Shown here: in pieces, positions 45,239 through 53,204 of the stretch
Layout of the letters: the number at the start of each line of letters is the position of its first letter
Numbering within the stretch: the stretch's first letter is position 1
From: Mucilaginibacter kameinonensis
Lineage (GTDB): Bacteria > Bacteroidota > Bacteroidia > Sphingobacteriales > Sphingobacteriaceae
Assembly: GCF_003675385.1 (NCBI RefSeq)
Contig: NZ_RCWZ01000005.1
Span: forward strand, 930,001-994,000
Direction of reading: 5' to 3'
DNA length: 64,000 bases
Made by a program: the position numbers and the translations under genes
Notes under the pieces: model-generated
What the model saw: the letters and a program-made list of their open reading frames with translations, nothing else
Databases searched by the model: none
Told to the model about the DNA's origin: nothing

Positions 45239-48200
45239 TCAGGCCAGCGTTTCCTCTTCAACTTCTATTTCCTGTTCGGCAGGCGTACCGCTGATACGTT
45301 CCTGCAACGATTGGAAAATAATGAACAGCACCGGTATCACAAACACACCGAATATGGTACCGATCAACATCCCCCCTACAGCGCCCGTACCTATCGAACG
45401 GTTACCTTCGGCACCTGCACCAGAGGCAAGCATCAGCGGAACCAAACCGAGGATAAACGCGAAGGAGGTCATCAAAATAGGTCTTAAACGCGCTACAGAA
45501 CCATCAATAGCTGCCTGTACAATGCTTTCGCCGCTACGCCTGCGTGCTACGGCAAACTCCACAATCAGGATGGCGTTTTTGGCTAACAGACCAATAAGCA
45601 TAATGAGCGTGATTTGCAGATAGATATTATTCTCGATCCCGAAGATGCGGGCGAAGATGAACGCGCCGGCCAAACCTATCGGCAACGATAACAATACCGC
45701 GAATGGCAGGATATAGCTTTCGTATTGTGCACTTAACAGGAAGTACACGAACACCAAACACAACATAAAAATGAAAATGGTTTGGCTGCCGCTGGCAATC
45801 TCCTCCCGTGTTAAGCCCGAAAACTCAAATCCATAACCGGCAGGCAATGTTTTAGCACCTACCTCTTGTATGGCTTTAATGGCATCACCGGTACTAAAGC
45901 CCGGTTTTGGCGCGCCTGTTACCGAAATAGAGGTAAACAGGTTAAAGCGGTTGATCGACTCCGGCCCATAAACCCTTTTCAGCGTAACAAACTCTGAAAT
46001 TGGCGCCATGGTATTATTGGCATTACGCACATACATGTTGTTCAAACTACCGGTTGTGCCCCTGTATGCGGCATCAGCCTGGATCATTACACGATATTGT
46101 TTACCAAACTCGTTAAAGTTAGAAGCATAAACACCGCCGAAATAGCCTTGTAAAACGCTTAATACCGAGTTTACGGTAATACCCGCGTCTTTACATTTAG
46201 CCACATTTACATCAACCAAAAACTGCGGGAAGTTGGTATTAAAGAAAGTTGAGGCATATTGAATTTCGGGACGTTGATTTAGCGCACCTAAAAACTTGCC
46301 GTTTATTTCGGAAAACTTCACGATGTCGCCGCCGGTTTTGTCCTGTACCTGGAACTCGAAACCACTGCTGTTACCGAAACCCTGTAAAGTTGGAGGGGCG
46401 AAAAACAAGATAGTAGCGCCTTTGATCCCGGCTGTCATCCCAAAAAGTTTACCGGTAACGCTGTTCACGTCCGATCCTTTGGCTGTACGCTGATCCCATG
46501 GTTTCAGCTTGATCATGATCAAACCATATGAACCGCCCGCACCGCTCAGAATGCCTTGTCCGGCAACACGGATTACCGATTCAACTTCGGGTAACGACCG
46601 TACCATACCAGATACTTTATCGATAACCTCGGTAGTGCGCTCCAACGATGCAGCGGGAGGCAAGGATACGTCGCCGATGATGAAGCCCTGGTCTTCATTT
46701 GGCACAAAGCCCGATGGTGTTGTTTTGAGCAGGAACCAGAATATCGCGGCAAAAACCAGGATCCCTGCAATAGACAGCCATTTTTTAGCCGCCAGAAAAC
46801 CTACCGATCTTTTATACTTGCGGGTAAGTGAATCAAAGCTGGTGTTAAAGGCACTATAAAACCGCTGTAAAAAACCTGTTTTATGATGTTCACCTTCGGG
46901 ATGCGGTTTTATTAACAGTGCGCACAAAGCCGGGCTTAAGGTTAAAGCGTTTACCGCAGATATTAATATCGCGATAGCAAGCGTTAAACCAAATTGCTTA
47001 TAGAACACGCCGGTTGAGCCTGTAATGAACGAAACCGGGATAAACACTGCAGCCATTACCAAGGTGATGGATACGATGGCCCCGCTGATGTCGTTCATAG
47101 CGCTGATGGTGGCGGCCTTTGCGGACTTAGCACCGTGATCAAGCTTGGCATGCACGGCCTCAACCACCACAATGGCGTCATCCACCACTATACCGATAGC
47201 CAGCACCATAGCAAACAGGGTAAGCAGGTTGATGGTAAAACCAAACAATTGTAAAAAGAAGAACGTACCCACAATAGCTACTGGCACAGCAATGGCCGGG
47301 ATCAATGTTGAGCGGAAATCCTGAAGGAAAATGAATACTACAATAAATACAAGTACAAAGGCTTCGATAAGCGTATGCACTACCTTTTCTATCGAGGCAT
47401 CCAAAAAGTCGTTGGCGCTGAAAAGGGAGGTATAGCTAATACCTGCCGGGAACGTTTTTGAAGCGGCTTCAATAGTTTGCTCACAATTTTTAATTAACTC
47501 GTGCGCGTTTGAGCCTGCTGTTTGGTAAATAGCTATCGCTATACCCGGCTTACCGTTCATGGTAGTAGCATTGGCATAACTTTGCGCGCCAAGCTCAACA
47601 CGTGCTATATCTTTCAGGCGCAATAATTGCCCTTTGGTTGATGAACGGATTACGATGTTCTCAAACTCGGGCACACTCGTAAGTCGGCCTTTATATTTTA
47701 ACACATATTGGAACGACTGGTTATCATTCTCCCCTACTTTACCCGGTGCAGCCTCGATATTTTGCTCGGCAAGGGCGTTGTTCACATCATCGGGAACAAG
47801 GCCATAGGTGGCCATTACATCTGGCTTTAACCAAATACGCATGGAGTAATCCTGTATCCCAAATGACGATGCGTCACCAACACCGTTGATACGCTTGATC
47901 TGCGGCAGCAAGTTGATATTGGCGTAGTTTTGCAGAAACTTCTCGTCGTAACTTTTGTTATCGCTCGACAGGGAAAACACCATCACCATACTGCTTTGGC
48001 GTTTACTGGTGGTAACACCCGCCTTGGTTACTTCGGCAGGAAGTAAGCTGGTAGCTTTTGATACCCTGTTCTGCACGTTTACCGCAGCCAGATCGGGGTC
48101 GGTACCTTGTTTAAAATAAACAGTAATGGCAGCGCTACCATCATTACTCGCGGTAGAGGTCATGTAGGTCATGTTCTCCACACCGTTTATCTGCTCTTCA

Positions 48201-48394
48201 AGCGGAACGATAACACTTTTCATCACCACCTCGGCATTGGCGCCCTGGTATGATGTTGATACCTGCACCGTTGGCGGCGCTATATCCGGATATTGGGATA
48301 TGGGCAATGTAGTAAGGCCCAAAATACCCAGTATTACTATGATTACCGATATTACGGTAGATAGTACTGGTCTTTCAATGAATGTACGTAACAT
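45239..48394 (-). CDS. RND multidrug efflux pump, HAE1 family (AcrB-like), pump 1
   Basis: A 1051-residue inner-membrane H+/drug antiporter with the AcrB architecture: a first helix after MLRTFIERPVLS, then two large periplasmic porter domains and twelve membrane segments. The proton-relay pair is intact: Asp405-Asp406 in GIVVDDAIVVVE, with the partner Lys in GLLAKNAILIVEF near the C-terminal helices. It is the middle gene of an adaptor-pump-channel operon (54 bp after the adaptor). Cargo is predicted to be hydrophobic or cationic drugs; specificity cannot be deduced. Confidence 0.97.
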   Translation of the reverse strand: MLRTFIERPVLSTVISVIIVILGILGLTTLPISQYPDIAPPTVQVSTSYQGANAEVVMKSVIVPLEEQINGVENMTYMTSTASNDGSAAITVYFKQGTDPDLAAVNVQNRVSKATSLLPAEVTKAGVTTSKRQSSMVMVFSLSSDNKSYDEKFLQNYANINLLPQIKRINGVGDASSFGIQDYSMRIWLKPDVMATYGLVPDDVNNALAEQNIEAAPGKVGENDNQSFQYVLKYKGRLTSVPEFENIVIRSSTKGQLLRLKDIARVELGAQSYANATTMNGKPGIAIAIYQTAGSNAHELIKNCEQTIEAASKTFPAGISYTSLFSANDFLDASIEKVVHTLIEAFVLVFIVVFIFLQDFRSTLIPAIAVPVAIVGTFFFLQLFGFTINLLTLFAMVLAIGIVVDDAIVVVEAVHAKLDHGAKSAKAATISAMNDISGAIVSITLVMAAVFIPVSFITGSTGVFYKQFGLTLAIAILISAVNALTLSPALCALLIKPHPEGEHHKTGFLQRFYSAFNTSFDSLTRKYKRSVGFLAAKKWLSIAGILVFAAIFWFLLKTTPSGFVPNEDQGFIIGDVSLPPAASLERTTEVIDKVSGMVRSLPEVESVIRVAGQGILSGAGGSYGLIMIKLKPWDQRTAKGSDVNSVTGKLFGMTAGIKGATILFFAPPTLQGFGNSSGFEFQVQDKTGGDIVKFSEINGKFLGALNQRPEIQYASTFFNTNFPQFLVDVNVAKCKDAGITVNSVLSVLQGYFGGVYASNFNEFGKQYRVMIQADAAYRGTTGSLNNMYVRNANNTMAPISEFVTLKRVYGPESINRFNLFTSISVTGAPKPGFSTGDAIKAIQEVGAKTLPAGYGFEFSGLTREEIASGSQTIFIFMLCLVFVYFLLSAQYESYILPFAVLLSLPIGLAGAFIFARIFGIENNIYLQITLIMLIGLLAKNAILIVEFAVARRRSGESIVQAAIDGSVARLRPILMTSFAFILGLVPLMLASGAGAEGNRSIGTGAVGGMLIGTIFGVFVIPVLFIIFQSLQERISGTPAEQEIEVEEETLA

Positions 48395-48448
48395 ATTATT
48401 TATGTTGATGCCGGGCTAAACAGCACAGCTATTGCTATAAAATTTATT

Positions 48449-49615
48449 TTATTCTCCGTAATTAGCCGCAATTTCCTGTGCTTCAGGCTTGATAACCGCG
48501 CCATCCTTTAAAGTAGCAGCGCCATCGGTAACAACGGTATCGCCTGCTTTAAGGCCATCGGTAACTACATAGAACTGGCCTGCGGTTAAATCCATAACCT
48601 GGATCTCGGTATTTTTAACAACCCCTTTGCTATCAACTGTGTAAACAAAATGCTTTCCTTGCAGCTCGTAAGACGCTTTTTGAGGTATAAGCACCGCGTT
48701 TTTTACTGTTTGCGGGATGCGGATAGTAGCACTACCACCACTGCGGATAAGGCCAATCGGGTTAGGAAACGTAGCCCTGTAACTTGCCGATCCGGTTTCG
48801 GTATTGATTAAACCACTGATGGTTTCAACTTTACCCTTTTCTGCATAAGTACTGCCATCAGGCAATACAAGTGATACGGGCGGTGTGTTGGCCAGCTTCT
48901 CGTTCATGGTGCTGCCTTTTACAGTTCTTGAAAAATCAAGCAGCTGCTTTTCATTCAGGGCGAAGTAAGCGTATACCTTGCCGATGTTTGATACCGTTGT
49001 TAACGGTTGTGCTGTTGAACCGGTGATGAGGCTACCTAATTTGTAAGGAATAGCTCCTACTACGCCATCAACCGGACTGGTTATTACAGTATAACCTAAA
49101 TTGGTTTTGGCATTGGCTAAACTGGCTTTTGCCTGGGCAAGCGCGGCTTTGCGGGCTTTCAAAGTATACTCGGCCGATTCAAGCTCATAGTGGCTGATGA
49201 TATCTTTCTCAACCAGGGGCTTGGTTTTGTTAACCTGTAACTCGGCCGAGCTTACATCAGCTTCGGCAGTAGCAATGGCTGCATTCGCGGTATTTACTTC
49301 CTGCGCATATTGTGGGGCGCTGAGCTTAAAAAGCAGCTGGCCTTTTTTTACCACGCTGCCTTCATCGATATAGATCTGGTCAACGTAACCATCAACTTTC
49401 GGGCGGATCTCGATATTTTGTTGCCCCTGAAGTGTAGCGGGATATTCGCTGTTCAGCGTGGCATCATGTAAACTAATTTTAAAAACCGGGTAACTCTGTG
49501 GCGGTTGCGGGCCACCTGCGGCCATTGCAGCACCCTGGTTTTGACCACCGCCGCATGACGACAATAAAATTAAGGCGGCACTAAAGCCGGTTAGCAGTTG
49601 AACTGTATTTTTCAT
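48449..49615 (-). CDS. RND efflux periplasmic adaptor (membrane-fusion protein), pump 1
   Basis: The start at 49615 gives a lipobox LLSSC with Cys21; the longer frame to 49660 begins 15 residues earlier and would disrupt the signal. The 388-residue lipoprotein shows the adaptor order: barrel-sandwich/biotinyl half (IEIRPKVDGYVDQIYIDEGSVVKKGQLLF), an alpha-helical hairpin (about 100-170), second lipoyl half (GYTVITSPVDGVVGAIPYKLG), then beta-barrel and membrane-proximal domains. It is the first gene of the operon. Immediately upstream lies CTTGTAGCTA, the half-site shared with the TetR palindrome. Confidence 0.95.
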   Translation of the reverse strand: MKNTVQLLTGFSAALILLSSCGGGQNQGAAMAAGGPQPPQSYPVFKISLHDATLNSEYPATLQGQQNIEIRPKVDGYVDQIYIDEGSVVKKGQLLFKLSAPQYAQEVNTANAAIATAEADVSSAELQVNKTKPLVEKDIISHYELESAEYTLKARKAALAQAKASLANAKTNLGYTVITSPVDGVVGAIPYKLGSLITGSTAQPLTTVSNIGKVYAYFALNEKQLLDFSRTVKGSTMNEKLANTPPVSLVLPDGSTYAEKGKVETISGLINTETGSASYRATFPNPIGLIRSGGSATIRIPQTVKNAVLIPQKASYELQGKHFVYTVDSKGVVKNTEIQVMDLTAGQFYVVTDGLKAGDTVVTDGAATLKDGAVIKPEAQEIAANYGE

Positions 49616-49624
49616 AAATATAAA

Positions 49625-49638
49625 CTTGTAGCTATTGG
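49625..49638. promoter_or_regulatory. Operator-like site before the pump-1 operon
   Basis: CTTGTAGCTATTGG shares 11 of 14 bases (the first ten consecutive) with the palindrome at 43557-43570 and lies 9-23 bp from the adaptor ATG. A weak TATATTTA promoter box overlaps the start codon. Confidence 0.4.
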
Positions 49639-49719
49639 ATTGAATTGATATAAAAGGCATTGCAGGTATGTGTGTTAATTATTCTGTTTGACAAATGCGT
49701 TAATAACGGGGTAAATTTT

Positions 49720-50322
49720 TTATTGGAAAATCATTTTGCAGATCATCTTCTTCCGCTCGTTGATGAGGCAGCCATAGCCCTCATTACTTAGTTCGAAAGC
49801 CTTTTTGTAGATGGGACTCATAATAAGCGGGTATGACATGAGCGAGAACAGGTTGAGCACAAAATGTACAGGGTTCATCCGTTCGATGTTGCCGGCTTCC
49901 ATTTCAGAATTGATCTGCTCCAGGAATATCTGGATATGATGAGGCTTAACCTCGTTGGTGTATTTACAGCTATTTGAATTGAGTTCGGTGATCAGGAAAG
50001 TTTCCTGGTATGGATAAGCGTTGGCCTCGGTTAAAAACAGATCGATAAAGTTTTCGATCTTCTGTTTAAACGGCAGATCGGAGGCCATAACAGCATCAAG
50101 GCGGGTGGTTAAAGCAAGCATGGCTTCCTTAAACACCTGTTCAATCAAAACATCCTTGGTGCGGAAATAGTAATTTAACAGCGTGCGGCTCACCCCGGCG
50201 GCATCGGCAATATCCTGGGTATTGGCGTGTAGCCTGCCTTCGGCAAAAAAAATATGCTTGGCGGTATTCTTAATTAACTGCTCGGCACCGGTATCCCTTA
50301 TTGGCATAAAAACAAACGGCAT
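49720..50322 (-). CDS. TetR-family regulator (upstream of pump 1)
   Basis: A 200-residue TetR protein whose HTH reads IFFAEGRLHANTQDIADAAGVSRTLLNYYFRTKDVLIEQVF (about 24-64). The C-terminal ligand domain is hydrophobic. It lies directly upstream of, and parallel to, the pump-1 operon (about 100 bp), so it may be its primary controller. A shorter start at 50307 is possible. Inverted CCAGGCA/TGCCCGG arms (50327-50333 and 50342-50348) precede the gene, and a cluster of TTGTAAT sites lies further upstream. Confidence 0.9.
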   Translation of the reverse strand: MPFVFMPIRDTGAEQLIKNTAKHIFFAEGRLHANTQDIADAAGVSRTLLNYYFRTKDVLIEQVFKEAMLALTTRLDAVMASDLPFKQKIENFIDLFLTEANAYPYQETFLITELNSNSCKYTNEVKPHHIQIFLEQINSEMEAGNIERMNPVHFVLNLFSLMSYPLIMSPIYKKAFELSNEGYGCLINERKKMICKMIFQ

Positions 50323-50452
50323 TTAACCAGGCACACTATTATGCCCGGCTGCACCAAAAATTGATGACAGGGCAAAATTGCCCCAATTATCGTTTTTGCA
50401 GAATGTTTAAAAGATGGCGCAATATGTCAAAAAGTCGTTTTCGATAAAAAGA

Positions 50453-50520
50453 TTGTAATAGAATAGTAATTTTGATTGTACTATTACAACGATACTATCG
50501 CTTTGTAATTAAAATTACAA
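50453..50520. promoter_or_regulatory. Cluster of four TTGTAAT/ATTACAA sites
   Basis: TTGTAATAG (50453-50461) and CTATTACAA (50481-50489) form a 9-bp inverted repeat with a 19-bp spacer. TTGTAATT-AA-AATTACAA follows at 50503-50520, a perfect palindrome. Four half-sites in 68 bp lie in the 231-bp gap between the AraC stop and the TetR start, consistent with cooperative operator sites for the TetR gene. The rest of this gap holds nothing else evident. Confidence 0.45.
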
Positions 50521-50553
50521 CAGCACCCATCCAAATAAAATGACTGGTAATTA

Positions 50554-51453
50554 TTAAGGGGTTTGGCGGTATTTACTGGGACTGATACCGCATTGTTTTT
50601 TGAAAAACTTACTAAAAAAGAATTGGTCGGCAAAGTTGAGATACGCTGCTACCTGGGCTATGGTCAGTGCCGGATCATTCAAGGCTACCTTTGCCTCCAT
50701 GATCACTATTTCATCAATAAACTCGCCTGCCGTTTTACCTGTTACCTCTTTTACAGTTTGGGAAAGGTACTTGGGGGTAATATTTAGCATGGCGGCATAA
50801 GCCTGTACGCTTCTTTCCGTCTTGAAATGCTGCGGCAGGGTTTTCAGGAAACGAAAAGTTAATTCCTCCTTACGCGTACCTTTTATCCCTTCTAATTTTT
50901 CCTGCTTTTTATATAAGGCACTTACCTCATAAATAAAACCGGTGAAAAGATTCAATAACACTTCATCCCGAAAAGCAAGCTCATCGCAGATGTCTATTTT
51001 ACTTTCAATGATATCAAGGATCGCTGTAAGCGGGGCCATTGACTTTTCATCTGTAATCAGCAAGGGGCTAACCTGCGACGATAAAAAATCAAATGCTTCA
51101 ACATTTTTGGTGTGGATACTGGTTGCTGATAAATAGGCCGATGTAAATATGACAGAGGTAAGCCTGCAATCTGGCGAAACATTAAGAAACTGGCGAACGG
51201 TATTAGGCGCGATTAGCAGTATGTTGTCCTTTTTTACATTATACTCCAACAGGCCTACATTGATGGAAAAATCGCCTTCATGAACCAGCGTAAAAGAAAA
51301 ATGATCTGACCTGAAAGGATACAGAATTGGCACTTCGACATCGCTCGGGTTAAACGAAGTTACATACAAGCCTTTATGCTGACTTGTAATGCCAAGCGGA
51401 GCAAGCAATTGCTCCATGGTATGCGTCTGTACAGGCAGGATCTCTTTTGGCAT
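50554..51453 (-). CDS. AraC-family transcriptional regulator
   Basis: A 299-residue regulator: an N-terminal AraC-binding-like domain (about 35-140; NPSDVEVPILYPFRSDHFSF) and a C-terminal HTH domain from about 195 with AYAAMLNITPKYLSQTVKEVTGKTAGEFIDE and QVAAYLNFADQFFFSKFFKKQCGISPSKYRQ. It lies upstream of the TetR and pump-1 genes on the same strand, with dgt further upstream and a terminator in between. Its targets are unknown; possible efflux control is by proximity only. Confidence 0.9.
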   Translation of the reverse strand: MPKEILPVQTHTMEQLLAPLGITSQHKGLYVTSFNPSDVEVPILYPFRSDHFSFTLVHEGDFSINVGLLEYNVKKDNILLIAPNTVRQFLNVSPDCRLTSVIFTSAYLSATSIHTKNVEAFDFLSSQVSPLLITDEKSMAPLTAILDIIESKIDICDELAFRDEVLLNLFTGFIYEVSALYKKQEKLEGIKGTRKEELTFRFLKTLPQHFKTERSVQAYAAMLNITPKYLSQTVKEVTGKTAGEFIDEIVIMEAKVALNDPALTIAQVAAYLNFADQFFFSKFFKKQCGISPSKYRQTP

Positions 51454-51516
51454 AAGGCAATTATAAGGCTCCTGCGCTAATTTTGCGAATTAAATTGAAA
51501 ACGAAACACGTGAAAG

Positions 51517-51567
51517 CCAGACTTACGAACCACCAGACTTACGAAGTTTTAAAAACTTCGTAAGTCT
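51517..51567 (-). terminator. Terminator hairpin after dgt, built from repeated CAGACTTACGAA units
   Basis: AGACTTACGAAGTTTT (51535-51550) pairs with 51552-51567. CCAGACTTACGAA occurs as direct copies at 51517-51529 and 51533-51545, so the hairpin is one of three related arms. It starts 26 bp after the dgt stop. On the minus strand it is preceded by TAAAAAAATAG and followed by GGTGG, so the poly-A/U side is mainly upstream and termination efficiency is uncertain. Confidence 0.6.
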
Positions 51568-51592
51568 TACTATTTTTTTAGGCAAATAATAA

Positions 51593-52936
51593 TCAACTCA
51601 TCGACGGGAACGAGATCCCCTTGATCTTCCTGAACAATTCAACGGCATACAGGTCTGTCATGCCCGAAACAAAATCAAGGATGGTCTGGATCTTTGAATA
51701 GTCATCATCAGCTTTGGTTAAAAACTGTTTAGGGATCAGTTCTATCAGTTTCTCGTGGTATTTTGAGTTGTTTTTTAAATAAGCCGGAACAAACTCTTCC
51801 AATAAACCGCCCATGACTTTGTAACCGGCGACTTCCTTCTGCACTACCGAGCTATAGTTGTAGATCTTTTTTACAGATACCTTTTCAATAGCTTTCATGG
51901 CAGACCGGAGAGGCTCTTCAATGGCGTCCATCAGTGCAGAATTAAAATCGCCGTTCATTATCTCTTCCTGTTTTTCATAAAACAGATTTGAACATTGATT
52001 TACCAAAGTATTTATTGCTATCGCCCTCAAATAGCCCACTTTAGCATCGCTATCGTCAAACTCTTCCAACCGCTCTTCCATTCTGGGGATAGTACACAAA
52101 GGCATCAGCAATGCTTTCACTTCCTCATAGGAGAGTATTTTAAGGCGATGGGCATCCTCCAGGTCAACAACATTATAGCAAATATCATCGGCTGCCTCAA
52201 CAAGGTACACCAACGGGTGCCTTTTGTAAATAAGTTCATCACCCTCTACCCTGATCAAACCCAAATCATTAGCTATCTTTTCAAAATCCTGCTGCTCAGA
52301 ATCGAAGAAACCATATTTTTTCCGGTAGATGATTCCCTTTTTATGCCCGGCTACAGATGAACACGGATATTTTGCAATAGAAGCTATGGTAGAATAGGTT
52401 AGCGCCAAACTCCCCCGGCCTTTACCGGCAAACTGGTGCGTTAATAACCGTAAGGCATTGGCGTTACCTTCAAAATGCGTCAGATCTTCCCATTGCTGAG
52501 CGGTAACAGTTGCTTTGTAATCTTTACCCGCTCCTTCCGCAAAATAATGTGAAATAGCAGATTCGCCTGAATGACCAAAAGCAGGGTTACCCAGGTCATG
52601 GGCCAAACAAGCTGCCGCAATCATATTACCAATCTCGCTGATAAGCGGATATTTTTTCTCTACCTCGGGATCTTCCTTAAGCATCCGGTTAAAGTGCATA
52701 CGCCCTAACGAGCGTCCTACACTGGCTACTTCCAAACTATGGGTAAGCCGATTGTGTACAAAAATGCTTCCGGGTAATGGGAATACCTGGGTTTTGTTTT
52801 GCAACCTCCTGAATGGTGATGAAAAAATTATCCGGTCGTAATCCCGCTGAAACTCCGATCTGGCATCGATATGGTTTGCAATATATTTATCCTCGTAACC
52901 CCAGCGCTTCGCTGATAGTAGCTTATCCCAATTCAT
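51593..52936 (-). CDS. dgt: Deoxyguanosinetriphosphate triphosphohydrolase (dGTPase)
   Basis: The start at 52936 is chosen because a perfect -7 box TACTTTTG lies 23 nt upstream (52960-52967, minus strand), inside the longer frame to 52972. The 447-residue HD-domain enzyme hydrolyses dGTP to deoxyguanosine and triphosphate, controlling dNTP pools. The metal motif is intact: His66 in RLTHSLEVA, and His113-Asp114 in ACLAHDLGNPAFGHSGE. DEAADDICYNVVDLED-like VEAADDICYNVVDLEDAHR further on carries the last metal Asp. Length and motifs fit the Dgt type 1 group. Confidence 0.95.
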   Translation of the reverse strand: MNWDKLLSAKRWGYEDKYIANHIDARSEFQRDYDRIIFSSPFRRLQNKTQVFPLPGSIFVHNRLTHSLEVASVGRSLGRMHFNRMLKEDPEVEKKYPLISEIGNMIAAACLAHDLGNPAFGHSGESAISHYFAEGAGKDYKATVTAQQWEDLTHFEGNANALRLLTHQFAGKGRGSLALTYSTIASIAKYPCSSVAGHKKGIIYRKKYGFFDSEQQDFEKIANDLGLIRVEGDELIYKRHPLVYLVEAADDICYNVVDLEDAHRLKILSYEEVKALLMPLCTIPRMEERLEEFDDSDAKVGYLRAIAINTLVNQCSNLFYEKQEEIMNGDFNSALMDAIEEPLRSAMKAIEKVSVKKIYNYSSVVQKEVAGYKVMGGLLEEFVPAYLKNNSKYHEKLIELIPKQFLTKADDDYSKIQTILDFVSGMTDLYAVELFRKIKGISFPSMS

Positions 52937-52959
52937 GATAGTATGATGTGTATAGGCGG

Positions 52960-52967
52960 CAAAAGTA
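52960..52967 (-). promoter_or_regulatory. -7 promoter box of dgt
   Basis: On the minus strand TACTTTTG is a perfect TAnnTTTG match, 23 nt before the ATG at 52936. It lies inside the alternative upstream extension of the gene, supporting the shorter start. Confidence 0.5.
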
Positions 52968-53033
52968 GCCATTATACCCGAAAGAAATGATTGCCTTTAA
53001 ACGGCGGGAAACCTATTTGAAATCGACAGTTAA

Positions 53034-53182
53034 AGGAGGCACCTACGGAGCCATAGGTTAGCTCTACAATTTCTATAAACATGGTACTCCTCCGGAGTTT
53101 TTTATGTGCGCTTTCCTAACTCCGTAGGAGTACCATGTTTGTAAGGAAAATCAATCGAGTATTGGCTCCGTAGGTGCCTCCT
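53034..53182. repeat. Nested palindromic intergenic element (two concentric inverted repeats), copy B type
   Basis: The outer arms are 20-bp perfect: 53034-53053 and 53163-53182, ending AGGAGGCACCTACGGAGCCA. The inner arms are 21 bp with one mismatch: 53079-53099 and 53118-53138, containing ACATGGTACTCCT. Both arm pairs contain CCTxCGGAG, so the four arms are also related to one another. It lies between the antiporter stop (53205) and the dgt promoter and shares layout, not sequence, with the repeats at 35.5 and 61.5 kb. Confidence 0.8.
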
Positions 53183-53204
53183 GTTCTAAAGGTGATTTCT
53201 AAAC

